DNA of 43,720 nucleotides from JAHLMP01 sp964608845. GTDB taxonomy: Archaea > Aenigmatarchaeota > Aenigmatarchaeia > GW2011-AR5 > JAHLMP01. Both the position numbers and the translations under genes were made by a program. This document shows, piece by piece, positions 31,807 to 40,077 of the stretch (position 1 is its first letter; every line of letters starts with the position of its first letter). The DNA is taken from the NCBI GenBank assembly GCA_964608845.1, contig CAZSPP010000005.1:1-43720 (forward strand). The letters are read 5' to 3'. The notes beneath the pieces are model-generated. The model was not told where the DNA came from, did no database searches, and saw only the letters and a program-made list of their open reading frames with translations.

Positions 31807-32628
31807 ATGAAAAAAGCAGAATTTGACGATGGGTTTGAATTCGTAGAACCGCTAAAAAATGAGAAGTTTAAGTTTAAAATTGTAGACATAAACAATCTTG
31901 ATGTAATTCAACACCAAAGAAAGCCTAGCGAATATCATATAAAGCATTTGGTTTCATCAATAGAAAGAATTGGTTTTATTGTTCCTCTAATTGTTTGCGA
32001 AATTAATGGAAAATATACCATTTTAGATGGTCAGCATAGATTTTTAGCTGCTAAAAGGATTGGAATAGATAAGCTTCCGGTAATAATTGTTCCTGAAAAG
32101 CTTGCAAAACTTATGATGAATTTAAATATAGAAAAAGAGTTAAATATAAGAGAAAAATCATTTGTTGCATTAAATATTTATAGAGAATATTTGAGCACGA
32201 ATCCCGAAATTTATGAAAACGATCCAATAATTACAGATTCTATTGAAAATGCATATTATGTCACTCTTGGAATTGCATATGAAAAGATGGAAAGATTTTC
32301 AGGAAGCTCTTTAGAATCTATAGTTAAAAAATGTGATTTCTTTGTTGAGGAAAAGATTACAAAAGCAATAAAAATAAGAGAAGAGAGGGCTGAAAAGGTT
32401 ATTGAAGCTTTTACGATCATGAAATCAATAGCAGAAAAGCTTAAAGAAATGGGAGAATGGCATCCTTTTGTTTATCAGCAAATTGTCTCTTTTGCAAATC
32501 CTTATAAAAGAAAGAGAAAATTATCTATTGACTTTAACGAAATGTTCTCTAAGTTCATAGAAAATTTGAAAAATGCTGAAAACGATCCGAAGATTGTGCT
32601 AAAAGAAAAGATTGAAGGATATCTTTAA
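31807..32628 (+). CDS. ParB/sulfiredoxin-like domain protein
   Basis: 273 residues. The N-terminal domain has the ParB-type IDINNLDV start, QRKPSEYHIKHLVSSIERIG and the key LDGQHRFLAAKRIG (the GxHR motif), then a long helical C-terminal domain with WHPF and a Lys/Arg-rich KRKRK stretch. No HTH as in chromosomal ParB is obvious. The role in archaea is unknown; CTP-binding or nuclease-like chemistry is possible by family. A TATA-like AATATAAATA abuts the ATG, suggesting a short or leaderless mRNA. The tRNA-Ala gene ends two bases after its stop on the other strand. Confidence 0.8.
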   Translation: MKKAEFDDGFEFVEPLKNEKFKFKIVDINNLDVIQHQRKPSEYHIKHLVSSIERIGFIVPLIVCEINGKYTILDGQHRFLAAKRIGIDKLPVIIVPEKLAKLMMNLNIEKELNIREKSFVALNIYREYLSTNPEIYENDPIITDSIENAYYVTLGIAYEKMERFSGSSLESIVKKCDFFVEEKITKAIKIREERAEKVIEAFTIMKSIAEKLKEMGEWHPFVYQQIVSFANPYKRKRKLSIDFNEMFSKFIENLKNAENDPKIVLKEKIEGYL

Positions 32629-32629
32629 A

Positions 32630-32700
32630 TGGACCCAGCGAGATTTGAACTCGCACCACCGCGCTGCGAACGCGGTGTCCTACCATTAGACTATGGGCCC
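32630..32700 (-). tRNA. tRNA-Ala(CGC)
   Basis: Minus strand, no intron. Acceptor GGGCCCA / TGGGTCC carries the G3-U70 pair that marks tRNA-Ala. Anticodon arm CCGCG-TTCGCAG-CGCGG, anticodon CGC. D-arm GTCTAATGGTAGGAC and a normal T-loop TTCAAAT between GCGAG and CTCGC. Discriminator A, no CCA. Its first 10 bases overlap the end of the rad50 gene (stop at 32691-32693). Confidence 0.95.
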
Positions 32701-34724
32701 TCTCTTATATGGGAAACATTTCCAATTTTTTCAACATAAAAAATTTTGTCTACAAAAGATTCTAATTCCTTTTCATGAGAAACTATTATAATTTGTGAAA
32801 GATCAATATTATTCAAAACCTCTCTCATTTTAAATATTTGATCTTTTGAAAATCCATCTGTAGGTTCATCTAAAATTAAAATATTGTTTTTCATTGATAT
32901 GCAAACCTTTCTTACCATAAGATTTAATGCTAACCTATAAGCTAAAGCTAATGAGGTTTTTTCTCCTCCGCTCAAAGAATCTATTCCTATCTCATAACCA
33001 AATTGTTCAACAATAGGAGAAAAAGATTCGTCTATCCTTACTCTTATATCGCTTTCTTCCATAAGCATGTAAAAGAATTTTTGAAATAATTCATTAAATT
33101 CGTAATTTATTGTAAGCAGAACATTTTTTTCTATTGCATCAACAGCAGGTATAAAAAATTCTTGAATCCATATTACATATTCTTCCAATTTTTCTTTTTC
33201 TTCTTTTTTTCTAATTTTTTCGTTAATCTGTCTTTCTATTTCATTGATAATTTCTTCTAAAGTTTTCAAATTTCCTTTCAAAGAGCTTATTTGAGAAATT
33301 ATATCTTCTAAATGTTTTTCAATGCTTGCCTTTTCTTTATTCTTTTCTTCGAGCTTTATTTGAAGCTCCTTATTTTTTTCTAAAATTGTTCTTTTTTCTT
33401 GAATATCCTTCTCTAATTCTTTGATAGCTTTTTCTGTTTCAGATATCTTTATTTCATTAAGATAAATTTTTTCCTTATTTTCTTTCATTCTTCTTTCAAG
33501 ATCTTCTAACCTTTTTGAAATCCTTTCATATTGGATTAATTTTTCCCTAAGTTCATTTAATATTCTTTCGTCTTCTTTTATTTTTTCATACTCTTTTGAA
33601 ATCTCTTCTTCTCTTTTCTTTTCAGAAATTATTTTTTCTTTAAATTCTTCTGGATCAACAACCCTTCCACAAGTCGGACATATGCCTTTTTCCAAAAGAT
33701 TTTCAAAATTTTTTATTATCAATCTTATCTCAGAAATCTTTTTTATTGCCTCTTCTTTATTTCTCATATTTTCAAATATCTTTTCTCTTAACTCATCTTC
33801 GCTTATATTTATAACCTCAATATTTCTACCTTCCTCCAATTCCTTTTCAATAGAAATTATTTCTTCGCTTAATCTCTTATTTTCATTTTCCTTTTCAATA
33901 ATGAGACTTCTTTTTTCCTTTATCTCTTTTTCTAAAAGAGGAATCTGAACTTCTATTTTGCTTATCTCTTTATAAATTTTGTCCAAACTTTCTATCTCTG
34001 ATTTTATTTCTTCTAATCTTTCAGAAACTAATTTTCTTTGATTTTCCAGTTTTTCAATCTCTAACTTTATATTTTCAATTTTTTTTCTTTTCTCTTCTTT
34101 TTCAATCAAAATTTTTTCTAAATCTGCTATTTCTCCTTCCAAAAATTTTATTTTAGATTTTATCTCATCCAAAACTAATTTGGCATTCTCTTTTGCGATT
34201 TTATAATCCTCTATTCCAAATGCTTTTCTTAAAGTTTGCAATCTATCTTCACTTCTCATTTTCAATATCTCTTTCATTTCCTCTTGAGGAGTAAATACTG
34301 CATATCTATATATAAAAGAAGATGATTTTGTTTTCACGCTTTCTTTAAAATTTAAAATGTCTAAAATCTTTTTTCTCATCTCTGTTGAAGAAAGAATATG
34401 CTTATTTCCATCATAAAGTATCCAGCCTTCTTTTTGCATTATCTTTTTATCTTTTCTTACTAATGATCTAAAAACAGAATATTCTTTTCCATTTACATCA
34501 AAAATTAATTTTACAGATGTTTCGTCTTCTCCAACACGCATAAGCATATCTCCGCTCATTTCTCCTAAACCAAATAAAGCAAATTCTATGGCATAAAGAA
34601 TAGAAGATTTTCCTGAACCTACATCCCCTTCAAACAATATTTTTCCTAGAGGAAATTCTATCTCTTCTTCTTTATATGACCTGAAGTTTTTTAGTTCTAA
34701 CTTTTTTATTATCATAAAGATCAT
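32691..34724 (-). CDS. rad50: Rad50-type SMC ATPase
   Basis: 677 residues, shorter than usual archaeal Rad50. N-terminal Walker A GDVGSGKSS (about 32-40), long Glu/Lys coiled coils (about 150-340 and 360-540) with a central zinc hook CPTCG near 348-351, the ABC signature SLSGGEKTS and Walker B ILILDEPTDG at the C-terminus. The short arms make a compact Mre11-Rad50 complex for DNA double-strand break processing. Overlaps mre11 by four bases (ATGA). The 3' end overlaps tRNA-Ala. Confidence 0.95.
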   Translation of the reverse strand: MIFMIIKKLELKNFRSYKEEEIEFPLGKILFEGDVGSGKSSILYAIEFALFGLGEMSGDMLMRVGEDETSVKLIFDVNGKEYSVFRSLVRKDKKIMQKEGWILYDGNKHILSSTEMRKKILDILNFKESVKTKSSSFIYRYAVFTPQEEMKEILKMRSEDRLQTLRKAFGIEDYKIAKENAKLVLDEIKSKIKFLEGEIADLEKILIEKEEKRKKIENIKLEIEKLENQRKLVSERLEEIKSEIESLDKIYKEISKIEVQIPLLEKEIKEKRSLIIEKENENKRLSEEIISIEKELEEGRNIEVINISEDELREKIFENMRNKEEAIKKISEIRLIIKNFENLLEKGICPTCGRVVDPEEFKEKIISEKKREEEISKEYEKIKEDERILNELREKLIQYERISKRLEDLERRMKENKEKIYLNEIKISETEKAIKELEKDIQEKRTILEKNKELQIKLEEKNKEKASIEKHLEDIISQISSLKGNLKTLEEIINEIERQINEKIRKKEEKEKLEEYVIWIQEFFIPAVDAIEKNVLLTINYEFNELFQKFFYMLMEESDIRVRIDESFSPIVEQFGYEIGIDSLSGGEKTSLALAYRLALNLMVRKVCISMKNNILILDEPTDGFSKDQIFKMREVLNNIDLSQIIIVSHEKELESFVDKIFYVEKIGNVSHIREGP

Positions 34725-35905
34725 CCGAAAAGTATTTTAGAAGCTTTTTCAATAATTTTTCTTTCATAATCTGCCTTTTTTTCATCTATATTTTCTTCTT
34801 TTATAGCATTTAGCAGTTCTAAACAAGTTTTTGGATCTAAAAGTATTTTATTTTTGAATTGAAACTTTTTTAACATCTCTTCAAAAATTCTTTTTTCTAT
34901 TTCTTCTGAACTTTCTTCTTTTATTTCTATACTTTCTTCTTCTTTTCCAATAAGTTGATTTCTATTTATATAAATTGTTGCTGCCTCTTCTAAAACCATT
35001 TTTCTTATTTTTTCAAAATCTATATCTCCTGGTTTTCCAGCACTTAGCTTTCCCTTGATCTTTAATAAAACTATTTTATCTCTAAATGATTTTCTTTTTA
35101 AAGTGTCTATTAACTCGCTTTCAGCTAATATTGAAGACTTTCCTTCTGCATCATATTCTATAAATTCTATATCATATAAATTTGTTTCAACAAACCTATA
35201 GTTTTTTATCCCTTCGTCATCAAACTCTACTATATAAAAACCTTTTTTATCTCCTTTTGCAGTAGATTCTAAATCTCTATAATCATAACCGAAAAGTGGA
35301 CCTGGATAAGCAATTAAGGAGTTATTTATCTTTTTAATATCTCTTTTATGTAAATGGCCGCCTGCATAATAATCCATGCCTTTAGGAAATAAATCAAAAG
35401 ATATCGGCTCTAAAAAATTTTCTGTTGTAAAAATATCTATAGCAGCATGAAAAACAAAAATATGAATATTTTCATCTATTCTTTGTAATTTTATTTCTTG
35501 CATTATTTGTTTATCCACAACTGCTTTTCTAGCAGATATTCCTGCTATATTTGCTTTTGTTTTTTTATCTTTTATGAAATTTGGCTGTAGTTTTATAAAA
35601 AGACCTGCTGAATGAAGAATATCTATCATTGATGCAGAGACAGGAGAATAATCATGAGAACCATAAATAACATAAATCTCAATACCATTATTTTTAACTT
35701 CCTTCATTTTCTTAACTGCTGAATTTAATATTTTGATATCTGGCAAATTGCTATCAAATAAATCTCCGGCAAATATAATAAAATCTACATTCTCTTGAAT
35801 ACAAATATCCATTGCTTTAAGAAAAGCATTTAAATTTGCCTCTTTCAAAAAATTATCTCTATAGGCACCTAAATGAACATCAGCAATATGAGCAAACTTA
35901 AACAT
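34721..35905 (-). CDS. mre11: Mre11-type nuclease
   Basis: 394 residues. Calcineurin-like metal-binding motifs: AHIADVHLG (6-14), IIFAGDLFDSN, GSHDYSP (GSHD instead of the usual GNHD), VFHAAID and GGHLHKRD. The C-terminal part is acidic/basic helical, as expected for the Rad50-binding and capping region. Forms the MR complex with rad50, with which it is translationally coupled. It is divergent from tRNA-Leu(CAA). Confidence 0.95.
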   Translation of the reverse strand: MFKFAHIADVHLGAYRDNFLKEANLNAFLKAMDICIQENVDFIIFAGDLFDSNLPDIKILNSAVKKMKEVKNNGIEIYVIYGSHDYSPVSASMIDILHSAGLFIKLQPNFIKDKKTKANIAGISARKAVVDKQIMQEIKLQRIDENIHIFVFHAAIDIFTTENFLEPISFDLFPKGMDYYAGGHLHKRDIKKINNSLIAYPGPLFGYDYRDLESTAKGDKKGFYIVEFDDEGIKNYRFVETNLYDIEFIEYDAEGKSSILAESELIDTLKRKSFRDKIVLLKIKGKLSAGKPGDIDFEKIRKMVLEEAATIYINRNQLIGKEEESIEIKEESSEEIEKRIFEEMLKKFQFKNKILLDPKTCLELLNAIKEENIDEKKADYERKIIEKASKILFG

Positions 35906-35964
35906 AAATAATGCTTTTTTACAACAAATTAAAAATCTTTATCAAAAATTATTTTATACTATGA

Positions 35965-36048
35965 GCAGGGGTAGCCAAGCGGTCAACGGCGGTAGGCTCA
36001 AGACCTACTGGCATAGTGCCTTCGCAGGTTCGAATCCTGCCCCCTGCA
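35965..36048 (+). tRNA. tRNA-Leu(CAA)
   Basis: No intron. Acceptor GCAGGGG/CCCCTGC, D-arm GCCAAGCGGTCAACGGC, anticodon arm GTAGG-CTCAAGA-CCTAC with anticodon CAA, class II variable arm TGGCATAGTGCCTTC, normal T-arm GCAGG-TTCGAAT-CCTGC, discriminator A. Promoter-like A/T-rich sequence (CTTTATC, TTATAC) precedes it. No encoded CCA. Confidence 0.95.
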
Positions 36049-36140
36049 CCTCAATTGATTTAAATATTCTTATCATGTTTTGAATAATTGTGAGAATATA
36101 AATAAGATTTTTTTATTTTTCAATAGCAAATAAAAAATAT

Positions 36141-36935
36141 ATGAAAAAACCACAAGCATCGATAATTATTCCAACGCGCAATGAAGAAGAAGCCATAGCT
36201 AAAGTCTTGTGCTCTATTCCGAAAGAAATTCAAAAAAAGATTGAAATAATAGTAGTCGATTCTTCCGAAGATATGACACCAATAATTGCTCAAAGATTAG
36301 GGGCAAGGGTTATAAAAGCTAAGAAAAAGGGCAAAGGTTATGCCATGAAATTAGGAGTAAAGGTTGCGAAGAGTGATATATTGATATTTCTTGATGGTGA
36401 TGGAACAGACCCTCCTCAATATATTCCAAAACTTCTTGAGAAAATTAAAAAATACGATTTGGTTTTGGCATCTAGAAACTTAAAAAACAAGCATTCGGAT
36501 AAAAAGTCTGAGATTATATTCACTTTCTATCTACCATTTATCAAGAGCTTTTTTAAGCTTATGGGCTTCAATGTGAAAGGGGAGCCTCTAGCTGGTTTTA
36601 GAGCAATTAAAAGAAATACTTGGAAAATACTAAACCTTAAATCAAATGATTTTCTCATAGAAACTGAAATGAATCTCAAAGCGGTTGAACATGGTTTAAA
36701 AGTTGGAGAAATTCTTATACCAATCTTACCGAGGTGTGGAGGACCTTTAAAAAGTAAACTAGTAAGAAGTCCTGAGCAATGGATAAAAATCTTCAACTAC
36801 GGAATTAATTATACAAAAGACAAATTAATTAAAAAGAAGTTAATTGAAATAAAAAAGAGATTAATTGAAGCTTATTCGAAAATTAATCTTACTCAATATA
36901 ATTCCAAACAGAAATGCAAAGTGAGATATAAATGA
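36141..36935 (+). CDS. Family 2 glycosyltransferase (DPM1-like)
   Basis: 264 residues. SIIIPTRNEEEAI (8-20), EIIVVDSSEDMT, a DGDGTDPP metal/nucleotide-sugar motif, LASRN and the acceptor region GEPLAGFRAIKRNTW with EMNLKAVEHG. No membrane helix. It transfers a sugar from a nucleotide donor, possibly to a polyprenyl phosphate for surface glycosylation; the secreted proteins in the window are rich in sequons. A TATAAATA element (36097-36104) and no Shine-Dalgarno suggest a leaderless mRNA. The 84-base gap to the next gene holds only A/T-rich sequence. Confidence 0.9.
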   Translation: MKKPQASIIIPTRNEEEAIAKVLCSIPKEIQKKIEIIVVDSSEDMTPIIAQRLGARVIKAKKKGKGYAMKLGVKVAKSDILIFLDGDGTDPPQYIPKLLEKIKKYDLVLASRNLKNKHSDKKSEIIFTFYLPFIKSFFKLMGFNVKGEPLAGFRAIKRNTWKILNLKSNDFLIETEMNLKAVEHGLKVGEILIPILPRCGGPLKSKLVRSPEQWIKIFNYGINYTKDKLIKKKLIEIKKRLIEAYSKINLTQYNSKQKCKVRYK

Positions 36936-37019
36936 TATCAAAACATGCTACTGCATAAATTTTTGGTTTTATGGAAATTGATTAAAATTGATGACTAATT
37001 GATTTCTGAAATTTAAAAA

Positions 37020-37571
37020 TTATTTTAGCACAATATCTTTTACATCATCTGTTAGAAAAATTTTATATGTTTTTCCATAAACTTTTCTATTTATTATTCC
37101 CTTTTTCTCCAATTCTTTTACAGCTCTATGTGTTTTTAGCTTTGTCATTCCTTGCATTCTTGTTATTTCTGATTGCAAAATTTCACCATTCTTTTCAATC
37201 AATGCCTCAATAACTTTTCTTTCAGAAGGATTTAAGAATTTAAGAATTGTCTGCTTCTCTTCATTAAAAGAAATTTTGTTCGTTTTATCTTTTGCTATAA
37301 ATTTTGAAATAACTCTAAACTTTTTTTCAATCTTTTCCTCCAATCTTTTAGAAATGATATAATATGAAAGAAAGATTGCAAAAATTATTAACGATGTGGA
37401 AGAAAGAAATAAAGAATATAATGGAATTCTTAACCTATACATAAAAAATGGTTGCTGTAATTCTCTTTTCTCAGCAATTTGGAGTGTTTCATATAGATTT
37501 ATTAATATTAAGAGAATAAATATTGCTACTGATATTAAAGAAATTAAAAGCATTGTCTTTTTTGATTTCAT
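37020..37571 (-). CDS. Membrane-anchored winged-helix regulator
   Basis: 183 residues. Two N-terminal membrane helices (about 8-27 and 47-72) with a short extracellular loop, a coiled linker (LEEKIEKKF), then a winged helix (about 112-183: SERKVIEALIEKNGEI, SEITRMQGMTKLKTHRAVKELEKKGII). This is an archaeal membrane-anchored MarR/IclR-like layout. It is divergent from the ABC operon whose promoter carries GGTTTCAT repeats, so it is the likely direct regulator, and may sense a membrane or extracellular signal. Confidence 0.85.
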   Translation of the reverse strand: MKSKKTMLLISLISVAIFILLILINLYETLQIAEKRELQQPFFMYRLRIPLYSLFLSSTSLIIFAIFLSYYIISKRLEEKIEKKFRVISKFIAKDKTNKISFNEEKQTILKFLNPSERKVIEALIEKNGEILQSEITRMQGMTKLKTHRAVKELEKKGIINRKVYGKTYKIFLTDDVKDIVLK

Positions 37572-37613
37572 GAATAATTTATTGTAAAAGTAAATATTAA
37601 AAGTTTCTTATAA

Positions 37614-37673
37614 ATGAAACCTTACTTAATGGTTTCAGCAAATATTTATATATGGTTTCATCCATATGAAATC
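37614..37673. promoter_or_regulatory. GGTTTCAT operator-like repeats around the ABC operon TATA box
   Basis: Four copies: ATGAAACC (37614-37621), GGTTTCA (37631-37637), GGTTTCAT (37654-37661) and ATGAAATC (37666-37673, one mismatch). They form two inverted pairs with gaps of 9 and 4 bases. The TATA-like TTTATATAT (37645-37653) lies between the pairs, about 24 bases before the ATG of the signal-peptide gene. The downstream pair would lie over the transcription start (repression); the upstream pair sits in the shared divergent region and could autoregulate the winged-helix gene. Confidence 0.65.
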
Positions 37674-37675
37674 TT

Positions 37676-38137
37676 ATGAAAAATTTGGCTAAAATGATGG
37701 CACTTTTTGTCATAGCAATAATTGGAAGTGTAGGAGTTGCATTAGCCTTTTGGCCTCATTTAGTGAATAAAGAGCAAAAAGAAGCCATACAAGAAGCCAT
37801 AAAAAACAATGATTTTGAAGCTTGGAAAAATGCTATAGTGTCATCATTAACACAAGAAAATTTTAACAGAATTGTTGAAAGATATAAAGTGACAACAGAA
37901 ATAAAAGAGTTGCAAAACAAAATAATACAAGCTATTAAAGAAGGAAATTATAATGACTACAAAGAGACAATGGAAAAACTAATAGATTTGTATAAATCGA
38001 TAAGCAAAGAATATTTAACTGAAGAATATTTCAATTACATTGTGCAACGCTACAATGAAACAGGAAAAATTGCCTATCCAAGAATGCTTTGCCCGATAGG
38101 AAGAATTGGTAGGTTTGTAAAGCATAGAGCTTGGTAA
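37676..38137 (+). CDS. Exported helical protein with an internal repeat
   Basis: 153 residues. Signal peptide (about 1-25: MMALFVIAIIGSVGVALAF). Two homologous helical units: SLTQENFNRIVERYKVTTEI and YLTEEYFNYIVQRYNETGKI, each after a helix pair of the type AIKEGNYNDYKE / AIKNNDFEAWKN. The end is PRMLCPIGRIGRF. No family recognised. It starts at the regulated promoter and heads the ABC operon, so it may be a periplasmic-like sensor or partner of the transporter. Confidence 0.7.
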   Translation: MKNLAKMMALFVIAIIGSVGVALAFWPHLVNKEQKEAIQEAIKNNDFEAWKNAIVSSLTQENFNRIVERYKVTTEIKELQNKIIQAIKEGNYNDYKETMEKLIDLYKSISKEYLTEEYFNYIVQRYNETGKIAYPRMLCPIGRIGRFVKHRAW

Positions 38138-38165
38138 GAATTGTAAGAGCTTATAAGTGATAAAG

Positions 38166-38846
38166 ATGAAAACTCTTGTAGAGCTTAAAAATGTTAGCAA
38201 GATTTATAAAATGGATGATGTTGAAGTACATGCATTGAAAAAAATAAATATGAAAATAAAAGAAGGTGAATTTTTATCTATTATTGGACCAAGCGGTTCA
38301 GGAAAATCTACTTTATTGCATCTGCTTGGTTGCTTAGATAAGCCAACAGAAGGAAAAATAATATTTGATGAGATGGATGTTTCTAAACTTGATGACAAAA
38401 AATTATCAAAAATAAGAGCAGAGAAAATTGGCTTTGTTTTTCAATTCTTTAACTTATATCCAACATTAACTGCAATAGAAAATGTTGAACTTCCAATGAT
38501 AATTTCTGAAAAATATACTAAAGAAAGAAAGAAAAGAGCAAAAGAATTATTAAAAATTGTGAAAATGGAAAAAAGGGCTGATCACCTACCTTCCCAATTA
38601 TCAGGAGGTGAAAGACAAAGAATTGCAATAGCAAGAGCTTTAGCAAATGATCCTTTATTAATTCTTGCAGATGAACCAACAGGAAATCTTGATTCAAAAA
38701 CAGGAAAAGAGATTGCAGAGCTTTTAACTGAGTTAAATGAAAAAGGAAAAACTATTGTAGTTGTAACTCATATGCTTGATATAGCAAAATATGCGAAAAG
38801 AATTATATATTTAAAGGATGGGGAGATAATAAAAGAAGAAAGGTGA
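38166..38846 (+). CDS. ABC transporter ATPase, MacB/LolD-like
   Basis: 226 residues from the ATG at 38166 (GTGATAAAG precedes it; a GTG start nine bases upstream is possible). Walker A GPSGSGKST, Q-loop FVFQFFNLYP, signature LSGGERQR, Walker B LILADEPTGNLD and His-loop VVVTHM. It drives the permease at 40078-41343. This class moves peptides, lipoproteins or signals mechanically instead of importing small solutes. AGGTGATGAAAA at its 3' end is the ribosome site of the next gene. Confidence 0.95.
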   Translation: MKTLVELKNVSKIYKMDDVEVHALKKINMKIKEGEFLSIIGPSGSGKSTLLHLLGCLDKPTEGKIIFDEMDVSKLDDKKLSKIRAEKIGFVFQFFNLYPTLTAIENVELPMIISEKYTKERKKRAKELLKIVKMEKRADHLPSQLSGGERQRIAIARALANDPLLILADEPTGNLDSKTGKEIAELLTELNEKGKTIVVVTHMLDIAKYAKRIIYLKDGEIIKEER

Positions 38847-38852
38847 TGAAAA

Positions 38853-40058
38853 ATGAAAATTCATATGATAATTTTGATTTCATTTTTAATGATGCATTTT
38901 TGCGTAAACGCAATTTCTATTACAGGAGATCCTTTATTACAAGCCACGATAAATGTTTATCCTATCACGATACAACCAGGAAATGATGGTTATATACAGA
39001 TAATTTTAAAAAATGCAGGAACCGCTACAGCAGAGAGAATATCAATATGGAAAATAAACACAGATGCCCCAATAAAATATGAATGGATAAAAGAGCTTGG
39101 CTCCTTAGATGCTGGCTCAACAAATACAGCAATATTCAAATTTTCTGTTTTAGATAATGCTTCTCCAGGAATTTATTACATAACATTCATAATAGATTAT
39201 TGTAAAGAAAATACTTGCAAAACAATATATCCTACTGCAATAATAAATATTGCATCACAAGCAATTTTAGAAATTAAATCAATAAAACCAGATACATTAA
39301 AACTTGGAGAAAGAGCAAACCTAAGCTTTATAATCTCAAATAAAGGAGATGAAATTAACAATATAATATTTAATTGGGTTAGCATAGATGGAGCATTTTT
39401 ACCTATTGGTTCTACAAACAGGATTGTAATTCCATCAATAAAACCAAATTCCTCTTATGAAATTTTTTCAGAGGTTGTTGCAAATCCATTAGCATCCCCT
39501 GGAATACATCAGATTAATTTTTCTCTTCATTATTTAGATAAATCAGGAATAAATCAAACAATAAATTTCGTTGCAGGAATTGAAATTTCGGGAGAAACAG
39601 ATTTTGAAGTAAGCATACAAGAATATTCTGAAAATACTATAACATTAGCAATTGTTAATACTGGCCCAACAACAGCATATTCAACTATATTAAAAATTCC
39701 TCCGCAAAGATCTTTCAGAATATTAGGAAGCTCCTCTAATGTAATAGGAAACCTAAATGCAGGAGATTATACATTAACAAGCTTTCAATTAATTCCATTA
39801 AACACAACAGAAAATCTTGTTGTTGAAATATCTTATACAGATTTATTAGGGGTAAGAAGAGTTTTGGAAAAAATTGTACCTATTAACATTGAGAAAAGAT
39901 TTATTAATGCCACGACACCAATACCTACAAGAACAAGAATTAGAAATCTATATCCACAGACAAATTCTATAACTTATATAATAATTGGTATAACAGGAAT
40001 TGTTTGCATAATAGCTATTATTAAGCTCAGGAAAGTAATAAGAAAAGGTAGAAAATAA
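38853..40058 (+). CDS. Exported CARDB/NEW3-type beta-domain protein with C-terminal membrane anchor
   Basis: 401 residues. Signal peptide (MIILISFLMMHFC), three successive Ig-like CARDB/NEW3 domains (about 25-130, 130-245 and 245-345, with repeats of the type PG..G.I.I.LKNAGTATA and IIFNW..DGAF), and a membrane helix near the C-terminus (ITYIIIGITGIVCIIAII) followed by a basic tail. It lies between the ATPase and permease genes and is probably the outer domain of the transporter, comparable to an extracytoplasmic module. The TIPTRTRIR linker is Thr-rich. Confidence 0.85.
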   Translation: MKIHMIILISFLMMHFCVNAISITGDPLLQATINVYPITIQPGNDGYIQIILKNAGTATAERISIWKINTDAPIKYEWIKELGSLDAGSTNTAIFKFSVLDNASPGIYYITFIIDYCKENTCKTIYPTAIINIASQAILEIKSIKPDTLKLGERANLSFIISNKGDEINNIIFNWVSIDGAFLPIGSTNRIVIPSIKPNSSYEIFSEVVANPLASPGIHQINFSLHYLDKSGINQTINFVAGIEISGETDFEVSIQEYSENTITLAIVNTGPTTAYSTILKIPPQRSFRILGSSSNVIGNLNAGDYTLTSFQLIPLNTTENLVVEISYTDLLGVRRVLEKIVPINIEKRFINATTPIPTRTRIRNLYPQTNSITYIIIGITGIVCIIAIIKLRKVIRKGRK

Positions 40059-40077
40059 AACAAGAGAAAAGATAAAT

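Noticed and set aside
36936..37019. Possible C/D box guide RNA (TTGATGA then CTGA)
   Set aside because: The first C box and D' box are missing or mismatched, and the spacing is poor.
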